Positions 55,995 to 64,000 of a DNA stretch of 64,000 nucleotides are shown here, in pieces; position 1 is the first letter of the stretch, and each line of letters starts with the position of its first letter. The position numbers were made by a program, and so were the translations under genes. The notes under the pieces were generated by a model. That model searched no databases. It had not been told where the DNA came from and saw nothing but the letters and a program-made list of their open reading frames with translations. Origin of the DNA: Orientallactaga sibirica (Eukaryota; Chordata; Mammalia; Rodentia; Dipodidae); the NCBI GenBank assembly GCA_036365145.1, contig JAEOAD010000004.1, forward strand, positions 52,107,001 through 52,171,000. Reading direction: 5' to 3'.

Positions 55995-56144
55995 AAAAAT
56001 AAATGAGTAGATTGATAAATAAATAACAATTCACAAAATATAGCTGTTATGTAATTGATTTGTGTGTTATTGCATAACTTTAAAAAATATAGAGATATTA
56101 AACAGCTTAGACACAATGGCCATTCATTCCTGGATTTTCTTTTT

Positions 56145-56255
56145 TTCATACATGATTTTAGTATGTAGCCCAGGCCCTGAACTCTTGATCTTCCTGCCTC
56201 AGCCTCCAGAATGCTGACATTACAATATAACTTCTGCCACCAGATCCAGCCCAAT
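56145..56255 (-). mobile_element. Old B1-like relic, antisense
   Basis: TAGTATGTAGCCCAGGCCCT, CTTCCTGCCTCAGCCTCCAG. Confidence 0.6.
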
Positions 56256-56259
56256 TCAT

Positions 56260-57078
56260 TCCTTTTCAGGACTAAGATGAGCTTGCATATAATAAGGATT
56301 CAAAAATGCATACATTGGACCATGACAGATAATTTAAGAGGGGCCTTAAGATAGGGAAGTAGGAATAGACTGGACTAATAAATTACATGAGAGCAGAATT
56401 ATGAACAACCATATCTCCAGGGACTAGTTTCACAGGGACTCATGGATGATCACTTATTCTCCCACTGGGCCTAGGAGTTATTGAGTTAATGAATGATGGC
56501 CAGTGGGTAGGGTCAACTCTTACTCTTTTCCTTCCTGTCAGCATTCCCACATTTCAACTTAACACAAAGATTATTTGCAAGAAATACTTTGAAATTTCAG
56601 CAAATATATCCATAAATTCTATAGTTGCCTTCCTGCCATAGGAGAAAATTCCCTAAATACCCAAACGTGTCTAGCCCACAGTTGGGATCACGGATATGCA
56701 GTGTATTCTCCTAGAGGTTAATCCTAGTGCTTACCACTGGCGTCACCACCTTACGAGGAGCCATGGTGTGTGTGATGGTCACTCTTAAGAAACACTGGTA
56801 TAAAGAGGCCTTCTGCTCTGGGAATTGCTTGTCAGCATCAGCTAGCAAACCCAGTTAAATAAGGAACTGTCTTTGAAAGAGGGTACTATTCCTGCGTTAG
56901 AGAGCCTGTTGTAGATGAGAGGGTGCAACCATCATTAGCTGATTCTTGGCTCCAGCATGATGCCTAGTGTTGTTTGTTATGACTGACAACAATGTGATTG
57001 AAGCCATCTCTCTTTCCATCATTGCCTGAAACTGAAACAGACCAGTCATACTCTTTCCTTAGGTCATTCTGTTTTGTT
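56260..57078 (+). other. Intergenic sequence without recognised features
   Basis: No recent SINE seen; short frames only. Confidence 0.4.
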
Positions 57079-57079
57079 T

Positions 57080-57215
57080 GATTTTTTTTTGTTGTTGTTT
57101 GTTTGTTTGTTGAGACAGGTTCTCACTATATTCCCAAGCTAGCCTCAAATTCTCAATTCTCCTGTGCAGTTTTTCCAGTGCTAGGATTATAAGTGTGTGA
57201 CACCATCCCTGGCTC
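57080..57215 (-). mobile_element. Old B1-like SINE, antisense
   Basis: GTTGAGACAGGTTCTCACTA, AGCTAGCCTCAAATTCTCAA and TGCTAGGATTATAAGTGTGT. Confidence 0.75.
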
Positions 57216-57252
57216 TGGCTATTTTCTTTTTAAGTATAATCAAAATAATGCT

Positions 57253-57550
57253 GTAGGATAGGGGAGATGGCTCATTTGGTAAAGGGATTGTGGCACAAGC
57301 ATGAGTACTCAAGTTCAGATCCCCTGCATCCATGTAAATGCTGGATGTGGTGGTGTAAGCCTGTAATTCCAGAGCTCTGTAGGTGAAAACAGGCACATAC
57401 CCTGGGCAAGTTGTCTACTTAGACTAGCCAAGTTGCTGAGCTCTGGGTTCAGTTACAAACACCACCTCAATAAGTTAGGTGGAAAGCAACAGAAGGAGAC
57501 ATTCATGTCTACCTCTGGCTTCTACAAGCATGCATATATCACTCACCAAT
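57253..57550 (+). mobile_element. B4-like SINE, sense
   Basis: ATAGGGGAGATGGCTCATTT, AGTTCAGATCCCCTGCATCC, GCTGGATGTGGTGGTGTAAG, ATTCCAGAGCTCTGTAGGTG and a CTACAAGCATGCATATATC end. Confidence 0.68.
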
Positions 57551-57993
57551 TTTCATAATGTTGGTAGTTGTGATGGCATAGGCACCATTATCCCAAGGCT
57601 ACTTCCATTTAGGTATGGTAAATCAAGACGAATGAGTACTTATGATGAGATCCTAAAAGATCAAGAATTTGGACGTGAGGTAAAGGAGGTAGAAATCCAA
57701 CATCAATAAGTTTTTATAATTCCATTAGCCCTAAAATTAAATAGTAAATATCAGCATAAATTTAAAAATATTTCATGTCCAGAATATTAAAACTATATTT
57801 CTTAGTTACGGCCACTGTAGTGACCTAGAAACAATAGCCAATACATAACTTATTGAACACAGTGGTGCCAAAATGCAAAATGCCAAAGGCAAACAAATAC
57901 TTTTCCTTTTACAAGGAACTGGAACGTGTTAGAGAAATTGCAGGTGCTAGGCAGAAAAGGTACAAGATAAGAATGGCCAAGTGCCAAGATGCA

Positions 57994-58062
57994 CTGGTGG
58001 AGAGATGGCTTAGCAGTTAAGGCACTTGCCTGCAAAGCCAAAGGACTCAGGTTCAATTCCCC
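57994..58062 (+). mobile_element. DIP-like SINE 5' fragment fused to L1
   Basis: GGTGGAGAGATGGCTTAGCA to GGTTCAATTCCCC, ending at the start of L1 homology. The rest of the SINE was not found after the L1. Confidence 0.8.
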
Positions 58063-59788
58063 AATTCTATAGAATACACATTCTTCTCAGCAGCCCATGT
58101 AACCTTCTCCAAAATAGATCATATATTAGTGCATAAAGCATGCCTCTATAAATTTAGGAAAACTGGTATAACTTCCTGCATCACATCAGGCCACAATGCT
58201 TTAAAGCTAGAAATCAACAACAAGAGAAACAACAGAAATTGCGCCAGCTCCCACAGACTGGACAACATGCTACTAAACAATAAATGGGTCATGGAAGAAA
58301 TCAAAAAGGAAGTTGTAAAATTTCTTACACTAAATGATAACAAAAATATAACATACCAAAACTTATTGGGACACAAGGAAGGCAGTCTTAAGGGAAAAAT
58401 CCATAGCACTAAATGCCTTCATAGCAATGATAGAGAGATCTCAAGTTAATAACCAAACCATCCACCGAAAGGTGTTGGAAAAACAACAACCCAACCCTAA
58501 GTGTTCTAGATAGAATGAAATAGTTAAGATCAGAGCAGAAATTAATGAATTGGAAACTAAGGAAACAATTAAGAAAATTGATGAAGCTAAGAGCAAGTTT
58601 TTTGAAAAAATAAACAAGATTGACAAACCCCTGGACAACTTGATCAAATGTAAAAAAAGAGAAGTTTCAAATTAACAAAATGAGAAATGAAAACAGAGAG
58701 GTCATTACAGATATCAGTGAAATTGGAACAATCATGAGGACATATTTCCAAAACCTCTATTCCACAAAATTGGATAATCTGGAGGAAATGGACCAATTCC
58801 TAGACACACATCACCTACCAAAACTAAGTCCAGAGCAGTTCAATCTCCTAAACAAACCCATCACATCCATCAAGATTGAAAATGCAATCAAAAACCTCCC
58901 CAAAGGAAAAAGTGATGGATTCTCAGCTGAATTCAACCAAACCTTCATTGAAGAAGTGAACCTCTTTTTCTCATGATATTTCACATAATCAGAGAAAAAG
59001 GAACCCTTCACAAAAACTCCTGCCATGAAGATAGCATCACCCTAATACCAAAACCAGACAGAGTTACAACAAGAAAACTATAAACCTATATCCCTAATGA
59101 ACTTGGATGCAGAAATCCTGAACAAAATCTTTGAAAACTGAATTCACCAACATATCAAAGCATTATCTACCTTGATCAAGCAGGCTTCATCCCATGGAGG
59201 CAGGAATGGTTCAACCTACAGAAATCAATTAACATAATACACCATATTAATGAACTTAAACACAAGAACCACATAATCATCTCAATAGATGCAGAGAAGG
59301 CCTTCAACGAAATACAATATCACTTCATAATCAAAACACTGGAAAGATTAGTCATGGGGGGTTTATATCTCATAGTAAAGGCTACATAAAAAGCACCTAA
59401 AGCCCAAATCATTCTTAATGGGGAAAGACTAAAGGAGTTCCCACTAAGATCAGGAACAAGGCAGGGGTGCCCACTCTCACCACTGTTCTTTAACATCATA
59501 CTAGAAGTCTTAGTCCAAGCAATAAGACAGGAGAAAGATAAAAAAAGGGATACAAGTTGGAAAGGAAGATGTCAAATTAGTCCTATTTGCAGAAGATATG
59601 ATCCTATAAATAAGTGACCTGAAAGACTCTACCATAAAACTTCTAAAAGTGATAAGTTCCTTTAGCAGAGTGACAGGATGCAAAATCAACACGCAAAAAT
59701 CAGTAGCCTTCTTATATGTAAAAGACAAATCTACAGAAAAAGAAATCAGTGAGGCTGTTCCATTTTCGATAGACACACACACGCGCGT

Positions 59789-59834
<46 letters not shown>

Positions 59835-60966
59835 CAAATACCTTGGAATAACACTAACCAAGGATGTGAAAGACTATATACTGAAAACATAAAAGCACTC
59901 AAGAAATAAATTGAAGAGGACATGAGAAGACAGAAAGACATTTCATGCTCCTGGATAGGTAGAATTAACATTGTGAAAGTGGCAATCCTACCAAAAGCAA
60001 TATATACACTCAATGCAATACCAATAAAATTTTTAGCATCATTCTTCACGTAGATAGAAAAAATAATCTAAACTTTTATATGAATGGCAGAAGGCCTCAG
60101 ATCTCGAAAAATATCCTCAGCAAAAGAAACACCCCTGGAGGTTTCACCATACCTGACCTAAAGCTGTACTACAAAGCTATAGTAACAAACCATCATGGTA
60201 CTGGTGTAAAAACAAACATATAGGCCAATGGACCAGAATATAAGACCCAGCCCTTGATTCACAGCTACTTGATCTTTGGCAAAGGAGCCAACAGTGTACA
60301 CTACAGAAATGACAGCATCTTCAGTAACTGATGCTGGTCAATTGGATAATCACATGTAGAAAAATGAAACTAGGCCCTCTCCTCTCACCATGCACAAAAA
60401 TCAACTCCAAATGTATTTAATACCTTAATATAAGACCTGAAACTCTTAATTGCCTGGAAAAAGAAATAGGGGGAACTCGTCATGAAATAGGAGTGGGGGA
60501 AGACTTCCTGAACAATATCCTAGTTGCCCAGGAAATTAATCAATCATTCTCATAAAGCTTAAACACTTTCGTACAGACAAATAAACAGAGTCAACAAACT
60601 ACCCAGGGAATGGGAGAAAATATTCACCAGCTATACCACTGACAAAGGCCTAATATCTAAAATCTAAAAAGAACTAAACAAAAAAATCAAACAATCAACT
60701 CAAAAAAAAAAAATGGGGTAGAGAACTGAATAAGGAATTCTCAATGGAGGAAATACAAATGGTTCATACTCACTTAAGAAAATGTTCAACATCCTTAACC
60801 ATGAGGGAAATGTAAAGTAAAATAACTAGGAGATTCTGCCTTACACCAGTCAAGATAGCAATCATTAAAAAATTAAATGACAATAAATGTTGGAGAGGAT
60901 TGGGGTATGAGGAGCCCTCATTCACTGCTGGTGGGAGAACAAACTTGTACAACCACTATGGAATTA
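58063..60966 (+). mobile_element. LINE-1, ORF2 region, sense, inactive
   Basis: 5'-truncated in the endonuclease part (CAGCAGCCCATGTAACCTTC, TCAGGCCACAATGCTTTAAA). The reverse transcriptase part follows: 58680-58976 encodes NLYSTKLDNLEEMDQFLDTH and the NLPKGKSDGFSAEF region, then CATATCAAAGCATTATCTAC and AGATGCAGAGAAGGCCTTCA. The catalytic motif region reads FAED at 59586-59597 instead of FADD. Stops and frameshifts break the frame many times. A (CA)n expansion (59773-59829) lies within. The element continues after SINE insertions at 61716. Confidence 0.93.
59773..59829. repeat. (AC)n microsatellite inside L1
   Basis: AC units with a CGCGCGTACAT interruption, probably grown within the L1 sequence. 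Confidence 0.95.
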
Positions 60967-60967
60967 A

Positions 60968-61070
60968 ATATGAAGTCTCAGGGTGGGCTTGGACTCTAAT
61001 CATGGCAATCCTCTTACCTATGCCTCCCAAGTGCTGGGATTAAAGGTATTTGCTACCACACCCAGCCCCA
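60968..61070 (-). mobile_element. B1-like SINE part, antisense, inserted in L1
   Basis: GAAGTCTCAGGGTGGGCTTG, CTCCCAAGTGCTGGGATTAA and CTACCACACCCAGCCCC. Confidence 0.8.
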
Positions 61071-61077
61071 TCATTAA

Positions 61078-61312
61078 AAAATATTTTTATTTATTAATTT
61101 ATTTGCAAGCATGGAGAGGTAGAGAGAAGAGAGACAGAGAAAGAAAGAGAAAGAAAGAATGGGCACATTAGGACCACCAGCCTTTCCAAACAAACTCCAG
61201 ATCCATGCATCACTGTGCATCTGGCTTTACATGGGTCCTGGGGAATCAAACCTGGGTCCTCATGCTTTGCAGGTAAGTGCCTTAACTGGTGAGCCATATC
61301 TCCAAGCCTGGA
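61078..61312 (-). mobile_element. DIP-like SINE, antisense
   Basis: TATTTATTAATTTATTTGCA, ACAAACTCCAGATCCATGCA, TGGGGAATCAAACCTGGGTC and CATATCTCCAAGCCT. Confidence 0.86.
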
Positions 61313-61344
61313 ACTTCCCATCTTCTTTTAAAAGTATTTGGGGG

Positions 61345-61560
61345 AGGGGGGACTTAAGAGATGGTTTAACAGTTAAGGCACTTGCCTGCAAAAACAAAGG
61401 ACCCAGGTTCAATTCCCCAGGACCCACATAAGCCACATGTACAAGGTGGCACATGTGTCTGGAGTTTGTTTGCAGTGGCTAAATGCCCTGGTGCACCCAG
61501 TCTCTCTTCTCTCACTCTTCATCTCTCTATCTCTCAAATAAATAAATAATTTAAAATTTT
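61345..61560 (+). mobile_element. DIP-like SINE, sense
   Basis: GACTTAAGAGATGGTTTAAC head, GGTTCAATTCCCCAGGACCC, GAGTTTGTTTGCAGTGGCTA, AAATAAATAAATAA tail. Confidence 0.87.
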
Positions 61561-61564
61561 TTTG

Positions 61565-61715
61565 TTTATTTTTATTTATTTATTTGAGAGAGAGAGACAG
61601 ACAGAGAAAGATGCAGAGAGAGAGAGAGAGAATGAGTGAACTAGTCCTCTTGCCACTGCTAACGAATTCCAGATTCATGCGCCACCTTGTGCATCTGGCT
61701 TACATGGTTACTAGG
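61565..61715 (-). mobile_element. DIP-like SINE, antisense, 5' truncated
   Basis: ATTTTTATTTATTTATTTGA, GAGACAGACAGAGAAAGATG, GCGCCACCTTGTGCATCTGG, ending at CATGGTTACTAGGGAGAG without the head. Confidence 0.84.
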
Positions 61716-62345
61716 GAGAGAGTGGTTGGTTTCCCCCATAACAGACATGCCACTATTGCACCCGTTGGCTAATTTGGCCTGGCTGGCAAAATTTAAAGCT
61801 TGCAGTGTCCACTGTTGAGTACTTTCACTGTTTTTTTCTCTCTCCCATTGAACTGCATGCAACATAGCTTTTTCCAGCTTTCTGTCAGCTGGTCCACCTG
61901 CAGGAGGCTTTCAACTCAGCTCCAGCAGGATTTCTCAGTGACCTTGCAGCCCAAGTATGTGGAGTCCTCAGCACTAGGGCCTTACCATCTATTCCTGCCG
62001 AGAAGAAGGGACAGAGGAGTGCTCAGCCCTAAAACACCTCTAACACACCTTCCAAGGCTCAGGGTCCATTGCAGAAGATGTGGCGGAAAGAATGTAAGAG
62101 CCAAAGGAAGGGTAGGACTCCTTATAACGTGCTCCTCCAGACACAAAATGGCCTGGATATCCATGACTTCACAGTGCCTGAAACTACCTACACAAGACCA
62201 TCATAATTAAAAGAGAGACTGAGAACAGGAGGGTATATGATGGAGAGTGGAGTTTCTAAGGGGAAAGTGGGGGAAGGGAGGGGAGTACCAGGGGATATTG
62301 TCTACAATTAAGGAAATTGTCAATAAAAAATAAATTAAAATTTTA
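61716..62345 (+). mobile_element. LINE-1 3' UTR and poly-A end
   Basis: GACATGCCACTATTGCACCC, AGATGTGGCGGAAAGAATGT, GCCAAAGGAAGGGTAGGACT, a G-rich stretch (GTGGGGGAAGGGAGGGGAG) and TGTCTACAATTAAGGAAATT before CAATAAAAAATAAATTAAAA, the style of rodent L1 3' ends. It completes the L1 that starts at 58063. Confidence 0.82.
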
Positions 62346-63078
62346 GAAAAGGAATTGATTGGATTAGCTTATGGCAGCCCAACAATAGCAGGTTGCAGGC
62401 CTGAGAGTCAAGAAACCCAGTAGCTGCTCAGTCCGTGAGGCTGGATGTCTTGGCATTCCCAATCTTGGCACTGAAGTCTGGAGGTGTCCTGGAGATGCTG
62501 CTCTTCAGTCCACACTGATCTTCAATCCATGCTGGTCTTCAGTCCACACTGGAAGCAGGAAGCAAGCAGCAGGCAGCGAACAGCAAACGGGCAGCCAGAT
62601 GGGAGGAGGGTTGCTTTCTTTGCCAGAGCTACTTTAGATAAAGCCCTCCACTCCCCACTGGCTGCCCACTCTGGGGGAAGGCCTCACCCTGTGGGAAGGA
62701 TTCCACCTTTAGTTAATCTTTCCTGGAAGCAACCTCAGAGACCCATTTAGGAGGAATGGCTGTGGATTCCTGAACAGATTAAGTTGACACAAACTTAACC
62801 ATCACATGGGGGTTTGAAATTGCAGCCTAAAGATATTCAAAGTGTGCCTAGCTGAGTTCCTAAAGTGTGCTGTGTGGTATGGCTTTTGACTTGTGGCTTC
62901 TCTCTCCCTCTCTCTCTCTCTTCCTCTGTCTCTCTGCTTGGACCTGGGAAAGCAGAGCACCTTCTTTTGCCATTACGGAACGTCCACTGGATTTATAAGC
63001 TTCAATAAATATCCCTTCCTCTATAACGGTGCCTGGTCTGGAAGTTCATCTCAGCAAACCTGAAGCTGTCTGCTACAA
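62346..63078. repeat. Two adjacent unassigned repeats (LTR-like end)
   Basis: 62346-62815 (GATTGGATTAGCTTATGGCA, GGAAGGCCTCACCCTGTGGG, TTAAGTTGACACAAACTTAA) and 62816-63078 (CTTTTGACTTGTGGCTTCTC, TTCAATAAATATCCCTTCCT). The second resembles an LTR 3' part with a poly-A signal. Families are from memory of style only. Confidence 0.4.
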
Positions 63079-63260
63079 GTGGTTAAAGATGCTTGCTTGC
63101 AAAGCCTGATGATCTGAGTTCAATTCCTCAGTGTACACATAAAGCCAGATGCACAAATTGGCACATGCATCTGGAGTTCATTTGTAGTGTCTAGAAGTTC
63201 TGGTGTGCCCATTCCCTCTCTCTTTCTCTCTTTCTGTCTGCTTGCAAATAATAAAATAGT
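63079..63260 (+). mobile_element. DIP-like SINE, 5' end clipped, sense
   Basis: AGTGGTTAAAGATGCTTGCT, GAGTTCAATTCCTCAGTGTA, AAATTGGCACATGCATCTGG, CT-rich end. Confidence 0.84.
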
Positions 63261-63337
63261 TTTAAAGACTGAAAATGAAAATACCACCATTGAGGATTCT
63301 TTATCTTTCTATTATTTTTTAATATTAAAAGAGAAAT

Positions 63338-63548
63338 GGAGTAGGGAGATGGTTTGGAGGTTAAAGGCACTTGCTTGTAAATCCTGCCAGCCTGGGTTCA
63401 ATTTCCTTGCACCCACATAAAGCCAGATGCACAAAGTAGTGCATGTGTCCTGAGTTTATTTGCAGTAGAAAGAGGCTCTGGTGCACCCTTGTTCTCTCGC
63501 TCTTGTGCAAGCATGCATGTGTTCAAATAAATAAATAAGTAAAATAGG
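63338..63548 (+). mobile_element. DIP-like SINE, sense
   Basis: GGAGTAGGGAGATGGTTTGG head, GGTTCAATTTCCTTGCACCC, AAAGTAGTGCATGTGTCCTG and AAATAAATAAATAAG tail. Confidence 0.85.
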
Positions 63549-64000
63549 GTTTCCTAGAATATAGACAAAACCAGATTATCATCTAACACCATTGAAGACA
63601 GATGTAACTATTACCTGCTATGAATTTCTTGCAGAAGTATCGCTTACAAGCACACAAGTGTAGCTACGTCATACAATGTCCAAATGAGGTGCCCAAATGC
63701 AAGGCATAAATGAAAATTTTTCTTTTTCCTCTGGCTCTTCTTTTGGACAAATTCCTTGCTAATTACAGTGGTGAGATAGCTCCCACCAATATCCCAAAGG
63801 GACGAGTTGGGTCTTCTTAAGTTTTCACTCCTCTTCCCAGCAATGCCCACACCTGATGCTGTTCACAACACAGTACTTTCCCGGTGCAGAAGCAAGCACC
63901 ACTCATTGAAGAATTATAGGATGAGAGATTTGAGAAGGCGATGACTCTATTAAAGCGTGAGAATCTTTCAGAACACAAATGTTACAGTGTTGAAGTAATT
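63549..64000 (+). other. Intergenic sequence, right edge
   Basis: No recent repeat or exon recognised. Confidence 0.4.

Noticed and set aside
55739..56254. 171-codon minus-strand open frame
   Set aside because: Runs through a SINE, a poly-A tract (poly-Phe) and an old B1; it is a repeat artefact.
59510..59830. Minus-strand frame in the L1
   Set aside because: Shadow of the sense ORF2 and of the (AC)n.
58063..62345. Active LINE-1
   Set aside because: 5'-truncated, many stops and frameshifts, FAED in place of FADD, and four SINE insertions.
1..64000. Microbial-style defence, secretion or biosynthetic system
   Set aside because: The window is rodent genomic DNA with one split gene; no operons or ribosome-binding sites occur.

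Overview
This is eukaryotic DNA from a rodent. It has GT-AG introns, poly-A-tailed SINEs, degraded LINE-1 copies, (CA)n/(TA)n/(ATT)n microsatellites and low coding density. Two SINE types dominate: a tRNA-derived element with a CT-rich 3' region and an AAATAA-type tail, and a B1-like 7SL monomer. Their consensus forms look like those of jerboas (Dipodidae, e.g. Jaculus). Species assignment is inference from repeat style, since no search was run.

One gene is clearly supported: the 3' part of SLC38A11, a putative sodium-coupled neutral amino acid transporter of the SLC38/AAAP family, on the + strand. Seven exons (515-621, 5697-5776, 24339-24409, 25210-25371, 28487-28599, 32862-32993, 45425-45718) join in one open frame of 318 codons plus stop. 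All introns are GT-AG and the phases match. The first exons lie left of the window. A candidate ATTAAA poly-A signal lies at 45798.

Region by region: 1-45,424 is SLC38A11 exons and introns, filled with SINEs, L1 fragments (antisense about 14.9-16.8 kb; sense about 22.3-22.98 kb and 41.6-43.9 kb), MIR-like relics and a 34-nt U2 snRNA fragment at 21903. The 3' UTR follows 45,718. From about 46.4 kb to the end is intergenic DNA with SINE clusters, a 146-bp duplication with a 1,023-bp offset (50,899 and 51,922), a decayed L1 (58.06-62.34 kb) split by SINEs, and two unassigned repeats. By mammalian synteny (COBLL1 - SLC38A11 - SCN3A), COBLL1 would be expected beyond the right edge; an open segment at 49.50-49.69 kb is a weak candidate for an upstream exon.

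No RNA gene, CRISPR array, operon or prokaryotic-type system is present. The best leads are a SINE subfamily carrying a CTCF-like core, the local duplication, L1-like sequence abutting an SLC38A11 splice acceptor, and several SINE-poor intronic or intergenic blocks that may hold regulatory sequence.
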